Below, piece by piece: positions 20,768 through 30,282 of a stretch of 64,000 bases of DNA; within the stretch, counting starts at the first letter, position 1, and every line of letters begins with the position of its first letter. The stretch is from Acidithiobacillus ferrooxidans ATCC 23270. Lineage in GTDB: Bacteria > Pseudomonadota > Gammaproteobacteria > Acidithiobacillales > Acidithiobacillaceae. The DNA is taken from assembly GCF_000021485.1 (NCBI RefSeq), contig NC_011761.1:650001-714000 (forward strand), read 5' to 3'. The position numbers and the translations under genes were made by a program. The notes below the pieces were generated by a model. It made no database searches. It was not told where the DNA came from and was given only the letters and a program-made list of their open reading frames with translations.

Positions 20768-22306
20768 ATGGAAGCTGACCTCAAGCCCCTGGAATTCGAG
20801 GGTATCCGCCGGCTGCTCGAAAGGCTCTGCGCAACGCCTTTCGGGGCCGATGCCGCGCGCAATATTGCCCCCGCCCCAACGCTGATGGCCGCCCGCCAGT
20901 TGCAGGCGGCCATCGCCGCCGCCCGCCTGGGCCTGGAATCCGGTGAAGGCCCAGTCCTCCCGGATCTGCCGGATGTACGGGCTGCCATCCGCCAGGTGGC
21001 GTCGCCCGGGGCGGCGCTGGCCGGCACCGCCTTTCGCAACCTCGCACTGTTGTTGCGCGTCGGCGTGCAGTTGCGGCCTTACGTGGAAAACCGCCCGGCG
21101 CTTCTGCCCGCCGGCCCGGAGCGCCTGGATGCGGCAGCGGACCTGTTGCCGCGGATGGACGCCGTACTCCTGCCCAACGGCAACGTGCGCGAGGATGGTA
21201 ACGAGGCGCTGCGCCGACTGCATGGTGAACTGAGGGCGGAGCGCGAACAGATTCAGAAAACCCTGCAGGGACACCTGCGGGTAGCGGGAGCGAAGATCCA
21301 CTGGGCCGGTCAGCGTGCTTGCGTGCATTTGCCCGATGGGGCGGTGGACAATATTCGCGGAGTGCGGCGCGGCACAGGTCCTGGTGGGCATGGTGTCCTG
21401 GTAGAGCCGATGGAGATGGTGGCGGGCAACAACCGGCTGGAGAAGCTCGCCGGCGGTATCGAGCAGGAAAACCAGGCCGTCCTCCGTGCCCTCAGTGACG
21501 CGGCACGCGACCGTCTGAGCGGCCTGCAGCATCTGGTGGAGTCACTCACCTGGCTGGATCTCGCCATCGCGGGCGCGCAACTGTCCATCCATCTCCATGG
21601 CAAAGCGGCGGAGATGGTGGATGAGCCGGTGCTGTTGCTGGAAGGGGCTTATCATCCACAACTGATCCTCGCCTATGCGGAGAAGCATGGCCCCCAGCCC
21701 CGGCCGCTATCGGTGCATATCGATGCGGAGTGCCCGATTCTGGTGGTGACCGGACCCAATACGGGCGGCAAGAGCGTTTCGCTGAAGACGGTCGGATTGC
21801 TCACGGTGATGGCCCACTGCGGTTTGCACATTCCGGTAAGCGGGCGCGCCGTGGTCGGAAATTTCACCCGCATTTTTGTGGATATGGGCGATCCGCAGAG
21901 CGTCGCTTTTGCGTTGTCTACCTATTCCGGCCATGTAGAGGTTCTCAAGAGACTGCTTACGGATGCGGATGACCATACCCTTATCCTGCTCGACGAACTG
22001 GGTACTGGTACGGACCCGGAGGAGGGGGCTGCGCTGGCGATGGCGGTGCTCGACGACCTGGCGGGACGCGGAGTGCGCGGGATGGTGACGACCCATCTCA
22101 CGCCGCTCAAGGCCTTTGCGGATGCCCACTCTTGTCTGCGTAACGCCTCCATGCGCTTTGATCAGGAGCGCCTGGAGCCCACCTATGATCTGCAGATCGG
22201 CGTGCCGGGGTCTTCCATGGGGCTGGTCATCGCGGCTCGGCGCGGGCTACCTGATGCGTTGATCCGCAAGGCACGCGCTTATCTGGAGTCTCTGCACAAC
22301 CGGTAA
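20768..22306 (+). CDS. MutS2-like ATPase lacking the Smr nuclease domain
   Basis: 512 residues of the MutS/MutS2 family core and lever, followed directly by the ATPase: Walker A GPNTGGKS (329-336), Walker B LILLDELGTGTDPEEG and the switch histidine in TTHLTPLK. Full MutS2 is about 780 residues with a C-terminal KOW/coiled-coil/Smr endonuclease segment; here the protein ends about 20 residues after the ATPase (KARAYLESLHNR). The frame is intact, so this looks like a genuine short form. The ATG follows CCAGGAGT; an in-frame start at 20681 overlaps the previous gene and is less likely. Function (recombination or ribosome-related) cannot be fixed from sequence. Confidence 0.85.
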   Translation: MEADLKPLEFEGIRRLLERLCATPFGADAARNIAPAPTLMAARQLQAAIAAARLGLESGEGPVLPDLPDVRAAIRQVASPGAALAGTAFRNLALLLRVGVQLRPYVENRPALLPAGPERLDAAADLLPRMDAVLLPNGNVREDGNEALRRLHGELRAEREQIQKTLQGHLRVAGAKIHWAGQRACVHLPDGAVDNIRGVRRGTGPGGHGVLVEPMEMVAGNNRLEKLAGGIEQENQAVLRALSDAARDRLSGLQHLVESLTWLDLAIAGAQLSIHLHGKAAEMVDEPVLLLEGAYHPQLILAYAEKHGPQPRPLSVHIDAECPILVVTGPNTGGKSVSLKTVGLLTVMAHCGLHIPVSGRAVVGNFTRIFVDMGDPQSVAFALSTYSGHVEVLKRLLTDADDHTLILLDELGTGTDPEEGAALAMAVLDDLAGRGVRGMVTTHLTPLKAFADAHSCLRNASMRFDQERLEPTYDLQIGVPGSSMGLVIAARRGLPDALIRKARAYLESLHNR

Positions 22307-22345
22307 AACAAAGCACTGATGGCGCGTTATGATGCCATAACCCGC

Positions 22346-22371
22346 AAGCCGAGGGTGCAAAGGCTTTTTTA
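22346..22371 (+). terminator. Possible weak Rho-independent terminator
   Basis: AAGCC and GGCTT can pair around a 10-base loop and are followed by a T-rich run, just after the MutS2-like gene. The stem is short, so termination may be partial. Confidence 0.4.
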
Positions 22372-22372
22372 T

Positions 22373-22401
22373 TTGACCTCACCACAAAAAATGTCTAGCT
22401 T
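22373..22401 (+). promoter_or_regulatory. Candidate promoter for the acetolactate synthase operon
   Basis: TTGACC (22373-22378) and TAGCTT (22396-22401) are separated by 17 bases, 34 bases before the acetolactate synthase ATG. The -35 is good and the -10 is weak. I saw no leader peptide rich in branched-chain codons. Confidence 0.4.
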
Positions 22402-22434
22402 TTGCTGACACTTTGTTCCCAGAGGAGTATGACG

Positions 22435-24180
22435 ATGACGTCCCCGACGACCACGCAGGATCGCCCTGTTCCCGGACAGCAGACGGAAGAGCTGACGGGG
22501 GCGGAGATTGTAGTCCGTGCCTTGCGTGACGAAGGCGTGGAATATGTTTTCGGCTATCCGGGCGGCGCCGTGCTGTATATCTATGACAAATTGGCCCAGG
22601 AAGATGCCGTCAAGCATATTCTGGTGCGCCACGAGCAGGCGGCGGTGCATGCGGCGGATGCTTATTCCCGGGTGACCGGCAAGGTCGGTGTGGTGCTGGT
22701 CACCAGCGGCCCGGGTGCCACCAATGCGGTTACCGGCATTGCCACGGCGTACATGGATTCCGTGCCCCTGGTGGTGATCACCGGGCAGGTGCCCGTTGCG
22801 CTCATCGGTAATGACGCCTTCCAGGAAGTGGATACGGTGGGTATCACGCGGCCCTGCACCAAGCATAATTTTTTGGTGAAGGACGTTCGTGATCTGGCGA
22901 GCACCCTGAAGACCGCGTTTTATCTGGCGGCGACGGGGCGACCTGGGCCAGTGTTGGTGGACATCCCCAAAGATATCACCAGCCATAAGGCCGCCTATCA
23001 CTATCCCGAAAAAATCACTCTGCGTTCCTACAAACCGACGGTGAAAGGTCACTCGGGGCAGGTACGTAAGGCGATGCAGATCATTACCGGCGCGCAGCGG
23101 CCGATGTTCTATACCGGCGGTGGCATTATCCTTGGCAACGCCTCTGAGGCGCTTCGCAAGCTGGTCCGTACCCTGGGCGTGCCCATCACTCATACCCTCA
23201 TGGGGTTGGGCGCTTATCCGGCATCCGATCGCCAGTTCCTCGGGATGCTGGGCATGCATGGCACCTATGAGGCCAACATGGCGGTGCAGCATTGCGATGT
23301 GCTGGTGGCCCTGGGCGCGCGTTTTGATGATCGTGTCACGGGCAACCTCGCCAAATTCGCGCCGCACGCACGGATTGTGCATGTGGATGTCGACCCCTCC
23401 TCCATCTCCAAGAATGTGCGGGTGGATGTGCCCGTCGTTGGCGATTTGCAGCAGGTGCTGCTGGAGATGAATCATATGCTGGAGGAGAACGATCAGCGCA
23501 ACGATCCCCAAGCCATGCAGACCTGGTGGGCGCAGATCGAGGAGTGGAGGGGGCGTGACTGTCTGCACTATAACCAGGATGATCGTGTCATCAAGCCGCA
23601 GTTTGTGGTGCAGAAACTCTTTGAACTGACGGAAGGTAACGCCATCATCACCTCGGATGTGGGACAGCACCAGATGTGGGCGGCACAGTTTTATGGTTTT
23701 GACCGGCCACGGCGCTGGGTCAACAGCGGCGGGCTGGGCACCATGGGCTTCGGGCTCCCGGCGGCCATGGGCGCACAGGTTGCCGAGCCGGATTCGACGG
23801 TGGTCTGCATTACGGGCGACGGCAGTATCCAGATGAATATTCAGGAGTTGTCCACCTGCTTACAATATCGTTTGCCCGTCAAGGTGGCGTGTCTCAACAA
23901 TCATTATCTGGGGATGGTGCGCCAGTGGCAGGAGTTCTTCTATGAGAACCGTTACGCGATGAGTTATGTGGATGCCTTGCCGGATTTCGTCAAGTTGGCC
24001 GAAGCCTATGGGCACGTCGGTCTGCGCGCCCACACGCCCGCCGATGTGGAACCGGTGATCCGCGAGGCGCTGCGTCTGAAAGATCGGATGGTGTTCATGG
24101 ACTTCCAGGTGGACCCGACCGAGAACGTCTACCCCATGGTGCCTGCGGGTGCAGCCCTCTCCGAAATGATTCTGGTATGA
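22435..24180 (+). CDS. ilvB: Acetolactate synthase large subunit
   Basis: 581 residues of the thiamine diphosphate-dependent AHAS catalytic subunit, first common step of valine, leucine and isoleucine synthesis. Visible motifs are GYPGGAVLYIYD, the catalytic glutamate in VRHEQAAVHAADAY, and the ThDP/Mg-binding GDGSIQMNIQEL...NNHYLGMVRQW. AGAGGAG at 22421-22427 is 7 bases before the ATG at 22435; an ATG at 22429 is too close to it. The stop overlaps the small-subunit start (ATGA). The symbol could equally be ilvI or ilvG; the isozyme type is not decided by sequence here. Confidence 0.93.
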   Translation: MTSPTTTQDRPVPGQQTEELTGAEIVVRALRDEGVEYVFGYPGGAVLYIYDKLAQEDAVKHILVRHEQAAVHAADAYSRVTGKVGVVLVTSGPGATNAVTGIATAYMDSVPLVVITGQVPVALIGNDAFQEVDTVGITRPCTKHNFLVKDVRDLASTLKTAFYLAATGRPGPVLVDIPKDITSHKAAYHYPEKITLRSYKPTVKGHSGQVRKAMQIITGAQRPMFYTGGGIILGNASEALRKLVRTLGVPITHTLMGLGAYPASDRQFLGMLGMHGTYEANMAVQHCDVLVALGARFDDRVTGNLAKFAPHARIVHVDVDPSSISKNVRVDVPVVGDLQQVLLEMNHMLEENDQRNDPQAMQTWWAQIEEWRGRDCLHYNQDDRVIKPQFVVQKLFELTEGNAIITSDVGQHQMWAAQFYGFDRPRRWVNSGGLGTMGFGLPAAMGAQVAEPDSTVVCITGDGSIQMNIQELSTCLQYRLPVKVACLNNHYLGMVRQWQEFFYENRYAMSYVDALPDFVKLAEAYGHVGLRAHTPADVEPVIREALRLKDRMVFMDFQVDPTENVYPMVPAGAALSEMILV

Positions 24181-24668
24181 CCATGCGCCATATCATTTCC
24201 ATTCTGCTGGAAAACGAGGCGGGAGCCCTGTCTCGGGTGGCGGGGTTGTTCTCGGCGCGTGGCTATAACATCGAGGCGATGACGGTCGCGCCGACCCATG
24301 ACCCGAGTATCTCGCGGATGACCGTGGCTACCCGCGGCTCCGACGAGATCATGGAACAGGTCCTCAAGCAGTTGAACAAGCTGGTGGAAGTGGTCCGCGT
24401 CCATGACCTGACCGAAGGACCGCATATCGAGCGTGAGTTGATGCTCGTCAAGGTCCATGCCATGGGGCCGGATCGCGAGGAAGTCAAAAGGCTGTCGGAT
24501 ATTTTCCGGGGGCGCATCATCGACGTGACGGACCGCTCCTATACCATGGAACTGACTGGTACCGGCGAGAAGCTGGATGCTTTTATCCAGTCTCTTGATC
24601 CCGGCATGGTCATCGAAGTGGTGCGCAGCGGGGCCAGCGCCATCAGTCGCGGCGCCAAGGCCATATAG
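24177..24668 (+). CDS. ilvH: Acetolactate synthase small (regulatory) subunit
   Basis: 163 residues with an N-terminal ACT domain (MRHIISILLENEAGALSRVAGLF) and the C-terminal ALS_ss domain. It activates the catalytic subunit and gives valine feedback sensitivity. The ATG overlaps the large-subunit TGA; a second ATG lies 6 bases further on. About 50 bases separate it from ilvC. Confidence 0.95.
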   Translation: MTMRHIISILLENEAGALSRVAGLFSARGYNIEAMTVAPTHDPSISRMTVATRGSDEIMEQVLKQLNKLVEVVRVHDLTEGPHIERELMLVKVHAMGPDREEVKRLSDIFRGRIIDVTDRSYTMELTGTGEKLDAFIQSLDPGMVIEVVRSGASAISRGAKAI

Positions 24669-24698
24669 GATCGGAACAATCCGTTTATAATCCCTTAA

Positions 24699-25736
<1,038 letters not shown>

Positions 25737-25768
25737 GTTCGCAACCAGGATCAGCGGCGATCTGCATG

Positions 25769-25824
25769 GGGCGGAATAGCTGTGGGCAAAAACGCAATTT
25801 GCCTGTGGCGATTCCGCCCTTTTA
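25769..25824 (+). terminator. Rho-independent terminator after ilvC
   Basis: A 9-bp perfect stem, GGGCGGAAT (25769-25777) with ATTCCGCCC (25811-25819), encloses a second pairing GGCAAA/TTTGCC and is followed by TTTTAT. It lies 32 bases after the ilvC stop and ends the branched-chain operon. Confidence 0.8.
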
Positions 25825-25854
25825 TCGTTGCCCGGCTCCTGATACGCTCCGCGC

Positions 25855-26517
25855 ATGAAAACAGACTATCCATATCCGGTGCTGGCGCGCGAGGGCTGGC
25901 CTTTTATCGCGCTCTTTCTGGGCGTGGCCATCGTGCTCCAGGTGCTCACCAACAGTTGGTGGGCATTGCCCTTCTATCTGCTTTTTCTCTTCAGTCTCCA
26001 GTTTTTCCGTGACCCGCGGCGACCGTTGCCCACCTTGTCGGAGCGATCGGTGCTGTGCCCGGCCGACGGCAAGGTAATCGCCATTGAGCAGGTCGAAGAC
26101 CCCTATCTTTCCCGTCCCGCGCTCAAGATCAGCATTTTTATGAACGTGTTCGATGTGCACGTCAATCGCATGCCGGTCAGTGGACAGGTGCAGAAAGTCT
26201 GGTATTTCCCGGGTAAGTTCTTCAATGCCGCGCTTGACAAGGCATCTCTGGAGAACGAACGCAACGCCCTGTGGGTCAGGACGGGCGACGGCAGCGATGT
26301 GACCGTCGTGCAGGTGGCAGGCCTGGTCGCGCGACGTATCGTCTGTTATGTCGCTGCCGATGCGGCAGTGGTGTCGGGGCAGCGCTTCGGCTTTATCCGC
26401 TTCGGTTCGCGGGTGGACACCTACTTGCCGCTGGGTGCCCAGCCTTTGGTGGCCATAGGAGAGCGGGTCCGTTCTGGCGCCCAGTGTATTGCGACCTTGG
26501 GCGTGCGGCAGGCATGA
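25855..26517 (+). CDS. psd: Phosphatidylserine decarboxylase (short form) proenzyme
   Basis: 220 residues of the short PSD-A type. Two hydrophobic segments near the N terminus (about 14-32 and 37-48) anchor it to the inner membrane. The self-cleavage site that creates the pyruvoyl group is the Gly-Ser pair in RFGSRVDTYLP near the C terminus; the family histidines are in VFDVHVNRMP. It makes phosphatidylethanolamine from phosphatidylserine, the product of the overlapping downstream gene. Confidence 0.95.
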   Translation: MKTDYPYPVLAREGWPFIALFLGVAIVLQVLTNSWWALPFYLLFLFSLQFFRDPRRPLPTLSERSVLCPADGKVIAIEQVEDPYLSRPALKISIFMNVFDVHVNRMPVSGQVQKVWYFPGKFFNAALDKASLENERNALWVRTGDGSDVTVVQVAGLVARRIVCYVAADAAVVSGQRFGFIRFGSRVDTYLPLGAQPLVAIGERVRSGAQCIATLGVRQA

Positions 26518-27266
26518 ATCCCAGATATCCGCGCCGTGGCGTTTATGTCCTGCCCAATCTCTTTACCACGGCCAGCCTTTTTGCGGGTTTCTACTCCATC
26601 ATCGCTTCCATTAATGGCCACTACCGAGTGGCGGCCATGGTCATCTTCATCGCGATGATGCTCGATGGGCTGGATGGGCGTGTGGCACGGATGACTCATA
26701 CGGAAAGCGCATTCGGCGCGGAATATGATTCATTGGCGGATGTGATCGCTTTTGGTATGGCACCGGCCATTCTGGTTTTTCTGTGGGGGCTGCGGGATTT
26801 CGGCAATTTTGGCTGGCTGGGGGCCTTTGTTTATACGGCCTGTGGCGCCCTGCGCCTGGCCCGCTTCAATACCCAGATACATAGTGCATCCAAGCGCTAC
26901 TTCCAGGGTTTGCCCATACCTACGGCAGCGGCCGTGTTGGCCAGTCTGGTTTGGGTGGCGGTAGGGGAGGGGTACCCCTGGCTGACGCAGATCAGCGAAT
27001 ATCTGGCCCTGGGACTGGTCTACGCGCTGGGTCTGCTGATGGTCAGCAATGTTCGCTTCCGCAGTTTCAAGGATTTCGATCTGCACGGGCGGGTGCCCTT
27101 TGCGTTGGCGATTCTGGTGGTGCTGGCGGTCGCCCTGGTAGCCGTGCATCCGCCGCTGGTCCTGTTTATCGCCGTGATTTCCTATGTAGCGATAGGACTG
27201 TTGCAGACCCTGTGGCAAATCCGCAGCCGCCGTATTCAGCGTCAGCGCGGTGGTTCCGGCCATTGA
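26514..27266 (+). CDS. pssA: CDP-diacylglycerol-serine O-phosphatidyltransferase
   Basis: 250 residues, a polytopic CDP-alcohol phosphatidyltransferase. The signature D-G-x2-A-R-x8-G-x3-D-x3-D is seen as DGLDGRVARMT...GAEYDSLAD (about 45-70). Six or more hydrophobic segments follow. The ATG overlaps the psd stop (ATGA), so PS synthesis and decarboxylation are coupled. Its 3' end overlaps the convergent pyruvate kinase-like gene by 25 bases. Confidence 0.95.
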   Translation: MNPRYPRRGVYVLPNLFTTASLFAGFYSIIASINGHYRVAAMVIFIAMMLDGLDGRVARMTHTESAFGAEYDSLADVIAFGMAPAILVFLWGLRDFGNFGWLGAFVYTACGALRLARFNTQIHSASKRYFQGLPIPTAAAVLASLVWVAVGEGYPWLTQISEYLALGLVYALGLLMVSNVRFRSFKDFDLHGRVPFALAILVVLAVALVAVHPPLVLFIAVISYVAIGLLQTLWQIRSRRIQRQRGGSGH

Positions 27267-29116
27267 TCCGGCGGTTCCCCCGACGCGCCCCAGTGCAGGG
27301 CGCGTAACCGGCTGAATTTTTTGTGTTGGTGTGCCTGCATACGGGTGAGAATGTCGTTCAGGGTATGCACCGCCTCCACGGCGTACGGGCCTTTGTTGAG
27401 CATCACGCACTCGGCGCGCACCCCCATGGCCGCGTCGGTGAATTCGGGCCGGGAGATGACGCCCTTTTTGGTGAGTTGTTCCAGCACCTGAGTGGCCCAG
27501 ATGACGGGCAGATGCGCCGCCTCCGCCAGCCAGAGTATCTCTTCCTGGACTTCTGCCAGTCGTTCTGGCCCCACCTCGACAGCCAGATCACCGCGCGCGA
27601 TCATTACGCCCATCGGTTGGCGCCCGAGCGCGGCAAGCAGGATCTCGGGCAAGTGGTGAAAGGCGCTGGCCGTTTCTATTTTCGCGATGACACCCAAGTG
27701 TTCGCCTTGCCGCTGACGCAGGGCCTCCAGCATGCTGCGCATGTTCCCGGCGTTCTCCACAAATGAAAAACCGACGAGATCCGCCAAGGGAACAATGGTG
27801 CCCAGATCGTCCAGGTCTTTGGCGCTGAGAGCCGGAAGTTCCAAGGCGAGGCCGGGAAAATTGAGCCCCCGGTCCGGCAGCAGGCGGGCGCCTCCTGGTT
27901 TGGTTTTGGTGATGCGCAGTAGCGCTCCTGCGGAGGTCTGTTCCAACACCACGGCGGCGATCTTTCCATCGTCCATCCACACCGGCTGACCGATGGGCAA
28001 CTGGGGAATGACCTCCGGGACGGTGCAGGAAATCCTGGCCGGCAGCCCGTTCAGGGCGGGCCCGCCGGGTCCGCCCTGACTTTGCAGCAGGAGCGAATCG
28101 CCGATTTCCAGATGCAGGGGGACGAAGCTTTGGGGAATGCCCGCGAAGTATCCCTGCACATGGCGGCGGCGCCGGCTCCGGCAACGGTTTCCGGCGATGA
28201 AATAACAGCCCTGCGTGGCTTGCAGCGTGATCATCTCGTTTTCAACACGTTCCACCACCAGCACACGCTCCTTGCCGCGGGCGTCGTGGCAGAGCAGGTC
28301 TTCGCCCTGCTGGGGCATGGCACTGCCGGATACCAGGAGGAGCAGGCAGTCCGCTCCCGGAGGCAGCGAGGAATGCGCCTGATGGCAGGCCATCGCGGTC
28401 ATGCGCGCCGGATCCAGCAGACGGCCGAGGCGGTCCCGTTCGGGACGCAGATGGATCACTCCCGGTGCATCGGGAAGGGGGCCGGTGCGGATCTTATGCC
28501 CGGCGAGGTCAGCGAGAATTCGGCAGGGCTGGCCCGTATCCCGACTCGCGGTACGGACCTGTTCGGCGAGCCTCCGCCATATGCCTGGGCTATCATGGGC
28601 GCAGTTGATCCGCGCGATGTTCATGCCGGCAGTCAAGAGTCTGCGGAAAAAATCGGCATCATCGGCGCGATCGCCGGACAGGGTCACCATGATGTGGGTG
28701 CTGCGCTGGCGCGGCGGACTGCCGAGCAGGGCCAGGGTGTTGTCCGTAAGCGCCCGCTGACCCTGCTCCCGCGTGATGGCCGTGGCGTCGCTGAAGTCGG
28801 CAGGTGGCATTTGCAGGGCAGCATATAATATCTGCAGGGTACACTGCACGCTGTCGAGCACGTGACTTTCGGCGCGGCCGAGGGAAGAGAGCCCAGCGTC
28901 TGACAGGGCCTCCTGCAGGGGGCGCAAATCGACGCTGCGCAGGGCCAGGTAGTGCAGCATGTTACGGATGCCGAGGTGCCACGGCAGGCTGGGGTCCTGC
29001 TGCTCCAAAAGAGGAAGTTGGGTCGCTTCACTCTGGACAATCCGCGTGCGAAGCCCTTCAAGGGCTTCCCGAAGGTCCTGCCATGCCTTGTTCATGCGTT
29101 TGGTCCGCTGCGTCAT
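27242..29116 (-). CDS. Pyruvate kinase-like protein with N-terminal extension and no C-terminal domain
   Basis: 624 residues. From about residue 135 on it matches pyruvate kinase: HIMVTLSGDRADDADFFRRLLTAGMNIARINCAH, the catalytic lysine in VIAKIET, MIARGDLAVEVG and WATQVLEQL. The first 130 residues (MTQRTKRMNKAW...) are an extension not found in standard enzymes, and the protein ends about 50 residues after the barrel, so the allosteric PK_C domain is missing. The usual SFVR segment is FSFVENAGN. The start ATG at 29116 is favoured; 29095 is an alternative. It could be a divergent pyruvate kinase or a relative with another phosphoryl acceptor. Confidence 0.75.
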   Translation of the reverse strand: MTQRTKRMNKAWQDLREALEGLRTRIVQSEATQLPLLEQQDPSLPWHLGIRNMLHYLALRSVDLRPLQEALSDAGLSSLGRAESHVLDSVQCTLQILYAALQMPPADFSDATAITREQGQRALTDNTLALLGSPPRQRSTHIMVTLSGDRADDADFFRRLLTAGMNIARINCAHDSPGIWRRLAEQVRTASRDTGQPCRILADLAGHKIRTGPLPDAPGVIHLRPERDRLGRLLDPARMTAMACHQAHSSLPPGADCLLLLVSGSAMPQQGEDLLCHDARGKERVLVVERVENEMITLQATQGCYFIAGNRCRSRRRRHVQGYFAGIPQSFVPLHLEIGDSLLLQSQGGPGGPALNGLPARISCTVPEVIPQLPIGQPVWMDDGKIAAVVLEQTSAGALLRITKTKPGGARLLPDRGLNFPGLALELPALSAKDLDDLGTIVPLADLVGFSFVENAGNMRSMLEALRQRQGEHLGVIAKIETASAFHHLPEILLAALGRQPMGVMIARGDLAVEVGPERLAEVQEEILWLAEAAHLPVIWATQVLEQLTKKGVISRPEFTDAAMGVRAECVMLNKGPYAVEAVHTLNDILTRMQAHQHKKFSRLRALHWGASGEPPDQWPEPPR

Positions 29117-29282
29117 AGTCGAAGTATATCCGGTAAATATTGCAGTATAATGACAGTATGGCTTCGCTTGGAAAGAGGTTATGCTGAATCCTCTATATGG
29201 GGGCAGTCCTGCATGGCAGGTGCCAGTGATCGCGGTTGATCGTGAACCCGTGGGAGGCCGAAGGAGAAGGGAGGTTTGGCAG

Positions 29283-29708
29283 ATGTTTAACCAGATATTA
29301 CTGGCGGCGGACGGGAGCGATGCCTCCGCAGCCGCGGTGGCGACCGCCATTGGACTGGCGCGGGAGCAGCGGGCCCAGTTGCTGGTCGTGCATGTCGTCG
29401 ATGTCTACGCCATGTATTTCGCAACACCTGAGTCCATCGACTTTCTGGTGGCTGCCGGCGAAGGCATCCTCAAGGCGGTGCAGGACCAGGCGCTCCAGTC
29501 GGGCGTGGTGGCCCACACCAAACTGCTGCAGTCGGATGTGGGCGGACGTCATATCAGCGAATTGATCATCGACGAAAGTAACGCTTGGCCGGCCGACCTG
29601 GTTATCATCGGCAGTCATGGCCGGCGCGGCCTGAACCATTTTTTGATCGGCAGCGTTGCGGAAGGGGTTTGTCAGCGCGCCAGAACGCCGGTACTTTTGT
29701 CGCGATAG
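29283..29708 (+). CDS. Universal stress protein (UspA family)
   Basis: 141 residues, single Usp domain. The ATP-binding G-x2-G-x9-G-S motif is seen as GSHGRRGLNHFLIGSVAEGV, with the N-terminal ILLAADGSDAS. The ATG follows a purine-rich AAGGAGAAGGGAGG tract. It is divergent from the pyruvate kinase-like gene across 166 bases, in which a TATAAT at 29146-29151 is the best -10 candidate. Its specific role is not predictable. Confidence 0.92.
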   Translation: MFNQILLAADGSDASAAAVATAIGLAREQRAQLLVVHVVDVYAMYFATPESIDFLVAAGEGILKAVQDQALQSGVVAHTKLLQSDVGGRHISELIIDESNAWPADLVIIGSHGRRGLNHFLIGSVAEGVCQRARTPVLLSR

Positions 29709-29796
29709 TGAAGCCCTGCGCGGCGGTAGTCCGGTAGGAAGGGTTTTTTCCGTTGACGGCGTTTATTGGGACGGTGGGCAGCGCATGGGCGGCCCG

Positions 29797-30222
29797 TCAG
29801 TGGCCCGGCTGGTGTTGTGCCCAGCGCACGGTTGGCAATTGACCGAGTATGTCGGGATTCTGCCAGCCGGGCTGACGATGTTCGATGAGCACATCGGTGG
29901 TGATACCGCCGCGTACGTACCAGCGTCCCAGCAGGCGCAGATAGCGCGGGTTGATCAAGCCGATCAGATCGTCGGCGATGCGGTTGGTCATCGCCTCGTG
30001 AAAGGCGCCCTCGTCGCGGAAGCTCCAGAGGTAGAGTTTGAGGGACTTCAGTTCGACATTGTGCTGATCCGGGATAAAATCCAGCATGAAATGCGCAAAG
30101 TCGGGTTGTCCCGTCAGGGGGCAGAGGCAGGTAAATTCGGGCAGATCCATGTGCACCACATAGTCCCGCTCGGGGTGGGGATTGGAAAAACGCTCTAATT
30201 CCCTGCTGGGTTGACTGGGCAT
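29797..30222 (-). CDS. queF: NADPH-dependent 7-cyano-7-deazaguanine reductase
   Basis: 141 residues, the short single-domain QueF of the tunnelling fold that reduces preQ0 to preQ1 for queuosine tRNA modification. The nucleophilic cysteine is in TCLCPLTGQPDFA and the QueF signature is ELKSLKLYLWSFRDEGAFHE. GAGGAG lies 6 bases before the ATG at 30222; a TTG two codons earlier is less likely. Divergent from smc. Confidence 0.95.
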   Translation of the reverse strand: MPSQPSRELERFSNPHPERDYVVHMDLPEFTCLCPLTGQPDFAHFMLDFIPDQHNVELKSLKLYLWSFRDEGAFHEAMTNRIADDLIGLINPRYLRLLGRWYVRGGITTDVLIEHRQPGWQNPDILGQLPTVRWAQHQPGH

Positions 30223-30282
30223 TCGCAACTCCTCATCATCGGTGCTTCATCAATTCGGCATACTATAGCAAAACACCCTTTC

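Noticed and set aside
22369-23670. 433-codon minus-strand frame over the acetolactate synthase gene
   Set aside because: Shadow of the large-subunit gene.
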